This document shows, in pieces, positions 12,219 through 22,300 of a stretch of DNA of 64,000 bases (position 1 is the first letter of the stretch; every line of letters starts with the position of its first letter). The translations under genes were made by a program, and so were the position numbers. The stretch covers positions 1,612,001-1,676,000 of the forward strand of contig JAMXDE010000006.1 of assembly GCA_026770025.1 (NCBI GenBank). Reading direction: 5' to 3'. The notes beneath the pieces were generated by a model, which saw only the letters and a list, made by a program, of their open reading frames with translations, was not told where the DNA came from and did no database searches. Origin of the DNA: Craspedostauros australis (Eukaryota > Bacillariophyta > Bacillariophyceae > Mastogloiales > Achnanthaceae).

Positions 12219-13106
12219 ATGTCGGAAGCATCAGGCAACGTGAAAAACGCTGATTCGGGCGCCAGCAAATGCCCCGTGGACTACGAAAACCGATCGTACT
12301 GGTCCTTCCTTGGCAAAGGTGCTCCTGCGGGCGCAAGCAAGGGAGGCAACGATGGCAGCATGGGCGCGTCCAAGATCACCAGGAAGGAATGCAGCAGCGA
12401 CTCGATGGTGCAGCCGGCATCCCTGGAAGAGGCCGCCAAGCATGCCCAGACGCCTCATCCGGACCAGCAGCTGCCTCTGGCGACTCATCGATCGGTGTCC
12501 TCCATCCCGCGTGGCGCCATCGCAGAGGCTGTGGGCAACGTCAACGTGGACAACGGTAGCAGCGACGCCACCGCCAGCACTGCCAACAGCAAGGGCCCGC
12601 ATCATCAGCCCAAGGATGGTGCGATCCCCAACTGGGTGTACCCATCGGAGCAGCAGGTCTTCAACGCCATGAAACGCAAAGGCTGGGAAGGAGTCGAGGA
12701 GTCCTCCATCCCGTCCTTCCTGCAGATCCACAATTCCGTCAACGAGCGCAGTTGGAACCAGCTGCGACGATGGGAGAAACATCCGGAATCGGTCCGCCTG
12801 GTCCGCTTCGAGGGCCGTCCCAAGGACATCACGCCCAAGGCATGGCTGCTCAGCACGTTGGGTCTCAGAAGCGCTCCTTTTGATCGTCACGACTGGTACA
12901 TTGACAATGGCGTCGATGATGCGAAGCGCTACGTGCTCGATTTTTACATGGAGGAATCCAGAGCAACGGGCATGCCGCGTGTGGACATTGACGTGCGTCC
13001 TGCGCTGGATACGCCGAAGGCATTCGTGGAACGTGGCCAGGACATCCTGCGGGATCTATTTCCCGGCATCACGAAGGCCGTGCAGGATTGGAATCAGAGC
13101 AAGTAG
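12219..13106 (+). CDS. HCCS: Holocytochrome c-type heme lyase (cytochrome c synthase)
   Basis: Single exon, 295 aa. It attaches heme covalently to the CXXCH of apocytochrome c (and possibly c1) in the mitochondrial intermembrane space. A heme-binding CPV motif is at residues 18-20, followed by YENRSYWSFLG. A low-complexity Ala/Ser region (~35-135) precedes the conserved catalytic region: IPNWVYPSEQQVFNAMKRKGW, then IHNSVNERSW, which carries the conserved His that coordinates heme, then RFEGRPKDITPKAW, APFDRHDWYID and a VDIDVRPALDTP end. Length and motif order fit the family. No cleavable presequence is expected. A CTCTCTCGAGAG palindrome lies 3' of the stop at about 13113-13124. Confidence 0.93.
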   Translation: MSEASGNVKNADSGASKCPVDYENRSYWSFLGKGAPAGASKGGNDGSMGASKITRKECSSDSMVQPASLEEAAKHAQTPHPDQQLPLATHRSVSSIPRGAIAEAVGNVNVDNGSSDATASTANSKGPHHQPKDGAIPNWVYPSEQQVFNAMKRKGWEGVEESSIPSFLQIHNSVNERSWNQLRRWEKHPESVRLVRFEGRPKDITPKAWLLSTLGLRSAPFDRHDWYIDNGVDDAKRYVLDFYMEESRATGMPRVDIDVRPALDTPKAFVERGQDILRDLFPGITKAVQDWNQSK

Positions 13107-13369
13107 AGTGCTCTCTCGAGAGAATGTATGGATTAGGTCACTCTTGTTGCATCAGCATTCTCTGCTCGTAGACACACAGAGGGATGCACAGTGCTATTCG
13201 AAACTTCTGGTCAAGTTGCAAAAGACGAGTACTGCTCTTGCACATTTCCTCCAATAGACGTTTGGTGCTAGTTGTTGCGTTCGGTTTCTATTTAAAGTTT
13301 GGTTTGTGCTTGTTTCTCGATGGCAGCGCTGTGTGTTGGCATTCGCCGCTGTGCTCCGTTCGACACCGC
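13107..13369. other. Convergent 3' spacer
   Basis: Short space between the heme lyase stop and the stop of the minus-strand gene. It carries the CTCTCTCGAGAG palindrome at about 13113-13124, which could form a hairpin in the 3' UTR. Nothing else was recognised. Confidence 0.4.
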
Positions 13370-15454
13370 TCAGACGGCCCGGATCTCGCAGCGTACCTGG
13401 AAAGAGCTTGCCGCAGCAGGGCGTGCAGCTGGAGAGTCGCCCAACGACGTCTGGCGTCGCAGATGCCGGTGGCGGTTTGCGGTGGCTCGGAAGGCAGGTG
13501 GGAGCAACATGCATGGAGATGGATCACTCGCGCGTTCTTGCTTTGGGAGTGCGGGCTTCGGCGCACCACTACTGCTGGAATGGGCGCACTCAGGGCTCTG
13601 TCCACTTCTTGAGTTTTTCCACGCCAGACGGAGCATCCATCCTGTCAGCGGCAGAGGGTCCATCGATGACGTCGACGTTGATTGACCTCGTGCCGCAGAA
13701 GAAGAGGCAGGAGGACGGGTAGAAGGAGGAGACGTCGAAGAAGCAGTGGCGCCCTGCGCCTCATCGGATAGAGCGCAGCGTGTAGAGTGCTCCGATCGGT
13801 GCCTCGACTCGCCGAGCGCGTCACGATCGTCATTGCGAGGAGAGGGCGCGCGCAATTTGCGAGGCCCATCGCTGTCCGCTCGCGATGTTGCTGGGAACGA
13901 CGATCGGCGCAGCGGCTTTCTGCGACGGGACTCGCCGCGTTCCGAGAAGGTCGGGATCGATGACATCAACGACGCGTCAAATGTCTTGGTACGATTGCCA
14001 CTTGCTCTTGGCGTGATACCATCAGCGAACTCCGCAATCAACGCAAAGGCCTGTGGGACGCTGTGCGCGTACCTTGGTTTCCTGGACAGCCGTCGCATTG
14101 ATTGTCCGCGCTTGTCTGTCAAGAGACTTTCTACTGATGCTGGGGCTGCGGGTGCCGACGCTTGCGCTGATGATGATGGCGTCCTTGACGGTGCCGAGAT
14201 CGGCCTTGTTGACATCGATCTGGATGCAGTTTGAATCGACGAGATGTCGTGCACGCTATTGGGTGAAGGCGGGCCTGCCAATGGCATGGCAGTCTTGGGC
14301 ATTGATGCAGCGTGCAGCTCCCCGGATTCTATCCTTGATCTATTCTGTGATGGTGGGTCATCCTCCCCATCACGTGGGATTACCCACACGCTGGTTTCAT
14401 CCTGATGAGGCATGTCGTTTGAGAGGGAGGGGCACGATTGGTACTCCTCGTGATCTTCATGATCGAACAGCGAGACCTCCATGGGATCACCAAACAATGG
14501 GCAGGAGTGATCGAATTCGCTATCCCAGACGCAGCCATTCACCTGTATGAATTGGAAGTGCTGTCCATCTGCAGCATCGAGCTGGTTCCAAATCGCCTCG
14601 TCGTCGTCGTCGTCGTCGGTGATGATATTCGTGTGTTCGATATCTGTGTTGATGGAGCCACTTGGTTCACGCGTCTCAATCCATGCACTTGGTGCGCATT
14701 GGGCAGTTGTGGGATCATCCATCGGCGTTTCCATCGTCATCATCATGGACGTGCTGGAAGTGATTGTAGACGATGCAGAGCAGTTGCCGCTCTTGCAGAC
14801 CTTGAATATATCCTGCATCTCTAATGAACGCTCATCGTCTAAATACTTGGGCGATGCGGATCGTCGTTCCTGCACGGAATATGATTGGGTGGATCGTGAC
14901 AAGTCCAAAAACGAAAGCTTGTCATCCGAGTGGGACGAAGATCGTGGGAGTTGCTTCCGTGTCAAATACAAGTGCAACGAACTGGATGGTTTGTTGTTGC
15001 TATTGTTGTCGTTGTTGTTGTTGCTGTTGTTGTTGCTGTCGTTGTCAACACTGCCACTATCGCTGTTGCTGCTGCTCTTACTTTTGCTCTTCCTGCTCAC
15101 AGCTTTGGCAAAGAAAAGAGCATGGTTCCCATCCGCAAACGACGATGACTGGAATGACACCCACACCATCGACCCATCCTTCTTGGCATCACCTCCCTGC
15201 GGCCAGCCCCTCATCGAGGCCGCCGCTTCCAACGGAACCGAGACGGTGGACTCATCGCTCCACGATTCCACGTCCCATTCCTTGCAGGAGATCTGTCGAT
15301 GCTGCGCCTGCAGGGGCTTGACGATGTTGGATGGAAGTGCCATCTGCGGAGTTCCTTCGCCACTGCAATCACCAGCGTCTGATGGACCCCACGACTGCCG
15401 TTGGCTTGAATCTGTCTGCGCGGGCTGCGGCAGCGTTGTGGTTGCTGTTTCCAT
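13370..15454 (-). CDS. Large disordered protein of unknown function
   Basis: A 694-codon open frame from the ATG at 15454. No known domain was recognised. It is Ser-, Asn- and Asp-rich: an Asn/Asp/Ser run at about residues 140-160 encoded by CAA/AAC repeats, a DDDDDD run at about residue 285, then a basic Ser/Arg-rich C-terminal half (RRLSRKPR, RRRKPLRRSS). An isolated FALIAEFADGITPR segment may be a short ordered helix. The alternating Ser/Arg patches would suit phosphorylation. The frame is open for 2 kb and has no stop, which supports a real gene, but the last ~150 codons are unusually Arg/Ser/Pro-rich and might be read past a missed intron. Plus-strand Leu-rich ORFs over it are shadows of the repeats. 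Confidence 0.6.
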   Translation of the reverse strand: METATTTLPQPAQTDSSQRQSWGPSDAGDCSGEGTPQMALPSNIVKPLQAQHRQISCKEWDVESWSDESTVSVPLEAAASMRGWPQGGDAKKDGSMVWVSFQSSSFADGNHALFFAKAVSRKSKSKSSSNSDSGSVDNDSNNNSNNNNDNNSNNKPSSSLHLYLTRKQLPRSSSHSDDKLSFLDLSRSTQSYSVQERRSASPKYLDDERSLEMQDIFKVCKSGNCSASSTITSSTSMMMTMETPMDDPTTAQCAPSAWIETREPSGSINTDIEHTNIITDDDDDDEAIWNQLDAADGQHFQFIQVNGCVWDSEFDHSCPLFGDPMEVSLFDHEDHEEYQSCPSLSNDMPHQDETSVWVIPRDGEDDPPSQNRSRIESGELHAASMPKTAMPLAGPPSPNSVHDISSIQTASRSMSTRPISAPSRTPSSSAQASAPAAPASVESLLTDKRGQSMRRLSRKPRYAHSVPQAFALIAEFADGITPRASGNRTKTFDASLMSSIPTFSERGESRRRKPLRRSSFPATSRADSDGPRKLRAPSPRNDDRDALGESRHRSEHSTRCALSDEAQGATASSTSPPSTRPPASSSAARGQSTSTSSMDPLPLTGWMLRLAWKNSRSGQSPECAHSSSSGAPKPALPKQERASDPSPCMLLPPAFRATANRHRHLRRQTSLGDSPAARPAAASSFQVRCEIRAV

Positions 15455-16577
15455 GTTTGGGACTGTGCAACAGAGTATGGTATGGTGTTGGTAGAGTTTG
15501 GTAGAGTTTGGCAGAGTAGCGCAAAGTGACGACTAGATACCTCTATGGCACCTGCTCGGAGTACGACCTTTGGCTCACTGGGACGCAGAGTATGAATAGA
15601 TCGTACTCAGAGTATGTGTGTACTATCAGAATATATTTTATTCTATAATAATATGATACAATAGTAGTATAGTATGGCAGAGTAGAGTAGGGCGATGAAA
15701 TGCGATCCAAGATAATGAGGTGGGGCGAAGTGGCTTCCAAGAGAAGAGATCGAGGTCCTCTGATGCTCCTGGCCTGTTCGATGTTGCTGCCACCGGCTAT
15801 GTCGAGCTTGATCGAGTGGGATGATCTCGTTCTCGTTGTCTGCCTTCCGCTGTCTCTTGTGCCATCGACGACATCGTCGAACGATCTATCTGTTCGGTAA
15901 GCGGCGGCGACCTGCAAGTGCGATACCTCCTCCCCTTGACTTTCTTGTACCTCTCTGTGTGGTTCCATCTCGTGTTCCTTCGCTTGATGTGACACGACCA
16001 TTCTGCCCATCCAGTTCTGCGCGGGAACAAGTGCGATTGTCACACCCGTCCATTTGGATCGTGGCTGATCGCAAATCGTGAATGACCATTCATCGGGACA
16101 ACGGATAATTATTGCTTCCATTGTGTGACTGTCGTTCCATAAATGATTGTATCAAAACTCGACCAACGAGAAAACGTTGGTGGGACCCAAACGAGCGCGG
16201 CGAACGGGTTGGTGGGACTTTTGAAAAACATCAATGGAAAGGTGGAGGCATCACGATTCCTTCAACGGATTCTTGGAGAAATCCGGGTGTGGTTGGGACA
16301 GGAACTGTTTCGCGCTCTACGTATTTTGTGGCCGCGATGACAAGAGATGATGGGCACCCTTCCTGACTGATCTGCGGAGGTGGATCCTCCACCATCCATG
16401 ACATTTGGCTTTAGTCGTACGATACGAGCTACGGGTAAGATACTACACTTGCACACAAGCACGAGCTACAGGTATGAGTGCATGATGGAACTTTGACATC
16501 ATGCGCGGACACTGTGGAATACTCGTGATCGAGCCGCAAGTCTCTGGACCACATCGTCGTCTCCTCCTCTTCCGTCT
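15455..16577. other. Intergenic, upstream of the disordered-protein gene
   Basis: Just upstream of the ATG is CAGAGTATGGTATGG (about 15470-15484), then an AT-rich stretch (about 15620-15675) with many TAGTA/TATA runs. Further copies of AGAGTATG are at about 15589 and 15617. The minus-strand ORF at 15543-16121 has no recognisable domain and ends in AT-rich sequence. No gene was recognised. Confidence 0.5.
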
Positions 16578-19310
16578 TCACTTGGAAACGATCAGGACGA
16601 TGGCAGCACCGATCCCAAACGCAATCATCAAGCCGATGACCACCACCCAGAAATAACACGGCCTGGATTGGACGAGCTGGCACAGCAAGCTGTTCTTGAG
16701 GAAGCCGTTGTCGTTGTCGCTTCCATTGCCGTTGTTGTTTCCGCCTGCATTGCGGTTTGGGTTGCTCAGGTTCGTGCGTCCTGCGGTCGCCGGTGGCAAA
16801 GTTGTGTTCGCGGCGCCGCCGAGACGATGGTTGCCGCTGTAACCAAACTCCATGGTTTCCATGTCCAATGTCGATGTTGCAACGGTCGCCGTGGAGACGC
16901 TGTGATGGCTTTTGGAATTCGATTTTTGCAGTGATGGAGGCCTTGCCATGGAATGCATTCCTTGCTGCCGAGCGGCGCTGCTTGGTCTTTGCGGTGACAA
17001 TTGACTGCTCGCGCTGACTTGCGACATCATCCGTTGTGGCCGCGCTTGTGCTGACTGTTCATCGTCATCCTGCAGGTGCTGCTGTTGCTGATTCGCCGAA
17101 TTGGCCGCCTGTCTCCCATCTGTTTGCGATGACGCCTCGCTGCTGGATCTTCGCTTTTTCTTCTTCTTGGTCTTCTTTCGTTTCTGCTGTGATTTGGAGC
17201 TCCGCCTGCTGCTCCTGGAGGATACCGATGGTGCTGGCGACATGGGCGGATCCTTTGGAATGGTCTGCATTTCAATACCCGTCGGTTCTGCGTAGAGTGT
17301 CGTCACGTGCTGTTCCTGCTGCCCATATGCCGCAGGCATGGTAAGCGAATGCTCCGTGTCTTGTCCTTGTTGATGCTGTTGCGAATGATACGGTTGCGGC
17401 TGCGTAGTGTGGTGATACGGATGTGGCGGTTGCGCCAATGGCTGTGATTGGAGGTTGGACTGGCTGAGAACCTTCGCTGCCTTTCGATTGGTGGAGGGGC
17501 GGCGCGTGACCATCACATCATCCGTTTCAATGTTGGAGTCGGTGCCGGTGCTTGACGAACTGATCTGGCTGACAAATGAATCGACTCGGGGTCTACCGTC
17601 ATGAGGGACGGACTGCACCGAAAGCTGCGACGGTTGCTTGCCGTGCATGGGAGGGAGCGGGTGCTGGGGATTCGCTTGCTGATGTTGCTGCCGCTGATGG
17701 ACATTGGGCAAATTGGGTGGCTGCGCAATCTGCATTTGGTACTCATCGATCCGTTGTTTCTGTCCTTGTTTCTGTCGTTGCTGCTGCTGCTGCTTTTGTT
17801 GACGAGGTTGCGATGACGGTGATAGGTTCTGAGCGCTTTTCCGATTTGAAGCTTGGACTTCGTATGGATCAGGGTACGACGTCGCATCATCCTTGCCGTA
17901 CTCACCGAATTGGTACGATCGAGATGAAAGCGGTTTCGTGGAAATCGCATCGTCGAATGTCTCCGTGCTGAGAGTCCCAATGCTCAAACTGCCGCTAGAC
18001 ATGTTTTGTGACCGGATGGATTGATTCGTGACCTGTTTTGCGGGGCTCGGTTTGGCACTTTCTGCTGCCGCTGCTGCTGAGATGGTGGGTGGAGGATCTT
18101 TGGCATTCGCAGCGGTATTGATCTGCGGTCGTTTGCCTCTGTACTTGCGCTTGTAGGAGCGCATGTAGGTGACGGATTCTTGATTGGAGGCTTTCTCGGT
18201 GGCGACGCTGTTTCCCGCGGCGCTGTGATAGCTGGTATCTTGCGACATCTCGCTCGTGCTGGCAATGCGACGCACCGCGAGCGGCGCCAGTCCGGCGCTG
18301 TGGTTGCGATTCATGCTGTCGCGTGTGCGCGATGCTCGTTTGCCTCCGTTTTCTGGCAGCATCTCCTGAACTTCCTCGTCCTCCGGAATCGCAGAAATGG
18401 CCGATGAGCGTGCCGGTGGTGGCATGTCACCTGCATCTTCCATAACGCGACGTCGTGTTGGCGTTCGCGCTCTGCTGCTTGTTGCTGGTTGCTTGAGCCC
18501 ATTCAATCCATCCATGGTTCCTGAACGCATCGGCATGTCATTGCGACCGTTGCTCGCTGGGTTTAACATTGGCGCAGCATTTTTATTCCTGACATGGAGC
18601 TGCTGCTGCTGCCGTTGCTGCTGGTTGCGTTGGTTATGTGGACCCGGGTGCTGATGTTGCTGTTGCTGCTGCTGATGTTGCTGATATTGATGCTGGGGAG
18701 ATGCCTTCACCAATGGCGATGGCTGCTCCATGCGTTCCATCCCGTTGGATGACATGTTCGCCTTGACAGCTGCAGGTGACACTCTTCGTTTGGCACGATG
18801 CGGCGACTGCGACTGGGACAAGGCTGGCAATGGAGACGGCGACAATGGATTGGAGGGTTCCGACCGTCGCGCCATCTTCTTCGTTTCCTTGACCACGTAC
18901 TCCTCGTCGGTGGATCCGCACAAGGCACATTTGGCGCTGTACTTGTCCACGTTGGTGTAGGAACATCTCTGGCAGGTCCAGGATTCTCGTGCGCTGGAGG
19001 TCGTCGATGGATCGACGCTGACAGAATCGAAGGATGATGATGCCATACGATGGATCGGCAGCAGCTGTTCCTCCGCCGTGAGACCCGCATCTCCCATGGA
19101 CGTTTGCATGTTGCTCGGCTGGGGATACCGTTGGTTGGAGTGCGATTCGGCATCGTCCCATGAGTCGGCATTGTCGTATTGCACCTTCCCATTGTACATG
19201 TCCATGTCCATGTTGCTTCCAGCGTGGCCCCTCGCGCCATGATAATCATACTGCTCGCGCGTCGCCATCTTGACAGAACCGTGCCCCTGATGGCTGTTCT
19301 CGAATCCCAT
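16578..19310 (-). CDS. RanBP2-type zinc-finger protein with C-terminal membrane anchor
   Basis: Single exon, 910 aa. A RanBP2-like zinc ribbon lies at residues ~111-131 (W111, C113, C116, N120, C128, C131); the spacing between N and the third Cys is one longer than the usual pattern. Such fingers bind ubiquitin or single-stranded RNA. Residues ~150-870 are disordered and Gln/Ser/Pro-rich, with long Gln runs and a Lys-rich patch (KRKKTKKKKKRR). The last ~25 residues (FWVVVIGLMIAFGIGAAIVL) form a single membrane helix two or three residues from the end, so it looks like a tail-anchored protein with the finger facing the cytosol. No signal peptide. The exact function is unknown. Confidence 0.78.
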   Translation of the reverse strand: MGFENSHQGHGSVKMATREQYDYHGARGHAGSNMDMDMYNGKVQYDNADSWDDAESHSNQRYPQPSNMQTSMGDAGLTAEEQLLPIHRMASSSFDSVSVDPSTTSSARESWTCQRCSYTNVDKYSAKCALCGSTDEEYVVKETKKMARRSEPSNPLSPSPLPALSQSQSPHRAKRRVSPAAVKANMSSNGMERMEQPSPLVKASPQHQYQQHQQQQQQHQHPGPHNQRNQQQRQQQQLHVRNKNAAPMLNPASNGRNDMPMRSGTMDGLNGLKQPATSSRARTPTRRRVMEDAGDMPPPARSSAISAIPEDEEVQEMLPENGGKRASRTRDSMNRNHSAGLAPLAVRRIASTSEMSQDTSYHSAAGNSVATEKASNQESVTYMRSYKRKYRGKRPQINTAANAKDPPPTISAAAAAESAKPSPAKQVTNQSIRSQNMSSGSLSIGTLSTETFDDAISTKPLSSRSYQFGEYGKDDATSYPDPYEVQASNRKSAQNLSPSSQPRQQKQQQQQRQKQGQKQRIDEYQMQIAQPPNLPNVHQRQQHQQANPQHPLPPMHGKQPSQLSVQSVPHDGRPRVDSFVSQISSSSTGTDSNIETDDVMVTRRPSTNRKAAKVLSQSNLQSQPLAQPPHPYHHTTQPQPYHSQQHQQGQDTEHSLTMPAAYGQQEQHVTTLYAEPTGIEMQTIPKDPPMSPAPSVSSRSSRRSSKSQQKRKKTKKKKKRRSSSEASSQTDGRQAANSANQQQQHLQDDDEQSAQARPQRMMSQVSASSQLSPQRPSSAARQQGMHSMARPPSLQKSNSKSHHSVSTATVATSTLDMETMEFGYSGNHRLGGAANTTLPPATAGRTNLSNPNRNAGGNNNGNGSDNDNGFLKNSLLCQLVQSRPCYFWVVVIGLMIAFGIGAAIVLIVSK

Positions 19311-20587
19311 TCAAGTTAACTGTCTTCAGTCCAACACACTCCAAGGGAAGCCAATTGCACTCCACCCGGCGTTGGTACCTGCTGCCTTCTTGATTGGAGG
19401 ATCGGACGGTATCCAAGCACTCTGCCCGTGGTCTCCTCTAGACGAGTAATGCCATGAAGAGGACAAGTTGTTGTTGCGTCTCTCCTGTGTGAAGGACTTT
19501 TCGGAAGTGAAAAGGGGGAAGTGGATGATCCTGGTGATGGAAGATGACTGCGCTGAGACCGTCCCGAGAGTCCAAGGAGCTTCGGTTTTCGCCCGATTGG
19601 CTTGATTGCCAAGGGTGGTACTCGTACGACTATGAGCGGCGCTCTATCTCAGCCGGCGAATTCAGTGAGAGGAGGCACTTGCTGTTGTTGAGTTGGCAAG
19701 AACTGCACCAACCGCAGACGAGAACCAACCGGTCTTGCTTTATGTGTCCAATGGCTTGCTCCAGAGAGAGCGCGAGCTATGACAGGCGAGAATGGCATTG
19801 TTCACATCCCAACGCGCACTCGGTCACGAAGAGGAAACATCCCATGTGGGATCGTCTCGGAGCCTCAAATCTGCGCCTGGTTTGGATCGTGGCTGGAATT
19901 TGCTTCGTGTCGTTCGCGCAGCGAAGGGCTTCTGTGTGTTGTTGCAAAACTGGTACCAGTGTGAGGTTTGTGCCCAAACGAAGAACGTTGACACCAATAC
20001 CGCTAACAAATCTCTTCGTTTATCACGAATCGAAATTTATTTATGGCGACATGCCAACAATGTGTGTCACATCTCGCAATGATTGGCTAACATCACGATG
20101 ATCACGAGCACCAAATATCATTTTTTCCATGTGGACTAACGTCTATCGTTAAAATGCAAGATTTGCGCGGAACCAGAAACGGCGCGAAGCGATGATGGCT
20201 TCTGGTCCATTCCTCCACTGCTGCGGTGGAGTGAGTGTCGGCCTCTTGGTGGGAGGAGGCCAAGCACAGGAGCACTCCTTTGTGCGCACGTACTCGTCGG
20301 AGAGTGGGTATGAATAGGCACTCTATGTCATGCTACACCAAGGCATGGTGCCTATTGCATGATTTCAGTATAAACAACAATGTGCAAATGTGCAGAGGCG
20401 TAGATGCGCGGTGGGCACAATCCGACATTCCTTTCTGGTCGACGATGTCAGCTGATTGTGCCAAGCCATCCATGGGCATGTGCAAGGAGAAGCCACTGTC
20501 GCTGCGATTGTCAGCAACGAGGACGGTGGTGGGAGGATCGCATAGCCTTCACGGGTATGCGATGGACGGAAGCGCATTCGATCTCCA
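19311..20587. other. Intergenic, no gene recognised
   Basis: 3' flank of the phosphate carrier gene and 5' flank of the zinc-finger gene. GGTACTCGTACGA is at about 19617-19629. Several 60-180-codon ORFs overlap in different frames without domain similarity or codon bias. No RNA gene was seen. Confidence 0.5.
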
Positions 20588-22300
20588 TCAATGCGATGTC
20601 GCATGATGAGCATGCTGCTTTCCGATGCTTACTCCACCGGTCGTGCCCATTCCCATTGTAGTCTGTGGACATGCGCAGAATTGAATGGAGCGGTCGAGGG
20701 AGGATGCAACGGGGAGATTGGGTCGGCAGCGTTCGGAGGCACGAGACGCGTGAGTGTGGAAGGTACGCAAGATAATGCAAAAGAGACAGACAGACAGAGA
20801 CAGATGCGAAGAATTGCAAACAGCAAATGACGCTTACCTTGAAGGTGTCGTATGCCCACCACTGAAGGCCGGTCAACGTTCCGACCATAAGCAAGCGCGA
20901 ACCCAATCCGTTGGTCAGCAGATTTATGTATCCAACCTCTTGCGCGATCTGCATCATCGTCTTGCCCTTGTGCTCTGACTTGCCCATGAGGCTCACCATG
21001 GTGTCCGCCGGGTGGGAGATGACGCCGCACACGATCCCAGTCACATAACCCGAACAGAACGTGACGGCAAGCTGCGTGGGCTTGCCGTACGTATCTTTGG
21101 GCTCCGTCAGTATGTTGGTGTAAAATCCTTCGACGCAGGCTTCGAACAGTCCGAACTTGGCCATCTGTGTTGCATCAGTTGTGCATTGCGGTGTGAATCC
21201 ATATAACGTGCAGCGAGTGGAGGTCACAGCGGGCGAGGGACGGAGTGGGCAAGGATCAGCCTCGATGGTCGATGCGTGCAAGTGTGCAAACATCTGTGGA
21301 AAAGGGACGGATGACAACACTCGACAATCACACCAGACCAAGACGCCGCAACATCGCGACACCACAAGCACAGATCCATAGACTCAACTTACCGCGAAGG
21401 GAATCTGTCTTCCCCACAAGGCCTGCAACGATCCGAATGGGAATCTTGTCTCGGCCCGATTCATGTACATTTCCTGCAGGGCTGGGCCAAACCGCAGAGG
21501 AAAGGTCCCCTGTGGACTGGTCTGCACCTTGACTTTCACCTGCATGGAACGAAACGCAAGTCAGAGCGTTTTTTGGTGAGATTGATCGCAGCAGCAGCGG
21601 ATGCGTCGCAGTGTATCGGCAGAGGGAGTCGAGGCAGACGATGGAAGAGCGAAGTTCCAAGATGAGCAACGAAGAAAAGATGATGGAATTGGCTGGTGAG
21701 AACAGGGATTTGAGAATTCCGCGCTTCGTCCCTGATTCTCATGTCGCAATTCTGTGGAGTACAGCGCGCATTCTCACAAACACAACTTACCATCTCCCAC
21801 GGACACATGAATACATCCGCAAGCAGCTCCGCGGCAGCACCGGACGAAACGTAAATGAGGTTGCGGTACTTGTAGGCATCCTCCTCCGACATGGCGTTTG
21901 ATGCGATATCCTTGAAGAGCTCGTAACCGGCGAATTTGATGGCACCCTGCGATGAATACGCCGTCAGGGTGGGTCCCCAGCCCTTCCATAACCCCATGGA
22001 TCCCTCCTCTTTCAAGATCGTTTGAAAGGTGTTGCGGATGGAGCTGTACTTTTGCGGGTTGGCCTGCATGGAGCATTTGATCACATCGAGCGGCGTCACG
22101 AAGGTGTGCATGACACCCGCGGATATAATCCCACCGGCGGCGCAGTTGAGGAAGTAGGTGGGATCCTTGGTCACGTATCTGAGCAGCCATGACGGGGGTT
22201 GGTATTCATACCGTGCTGGAGAAGCCGTGGACGATTGCAGCATGCGACGGTGCGATCTTGTCATCGTCGCGGACTGGTTGCCAAAGTTTGCTGTGGACAT
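20588..22300 (-). CDS. SLC25A3: Mitochondrial phosphate carrier (SLC25 family), four exons
   Basis: Exons 22300-21791, 21539-21393, 21164-20838 and 20662-20588; introns are 251, 228 and 175 bp, all GTAAG donors and CAG acceptors, all phase 0; product 352 aa. It imports phosphate with H+ across the inner mitochondrial membrane for ATP synthesis. Three SLC25 repeats are visible: TPLDVIKCSMQANPQKY in repeat 1, CPWEM|VKVKVQTSP in repeat 2 (split by intron 1) and HPADTMVSLM in repeat 3. RQIPFA|MAKFGLFE and GTLTGLQWWAYDTFK are typical of the phosphate carrier rather than other SLC25 members. The N-terminal ~50 residues (RSHRRMLQSSTASPAR) look like a mitochondrial presequence. The last exon codes only 24 residues (TTMGMGTTGGV...) and was found by phase and a CCACAG acceptor. 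Confidence 0.92.

Noticed and set aside
14547-15494. 315-codon plus-strand ORF with long Leu runs
   Set aside because: Shadow of the Asn/Asp/Ser repeats in the minus-strand protein. Leu runs come from TTG repeats.
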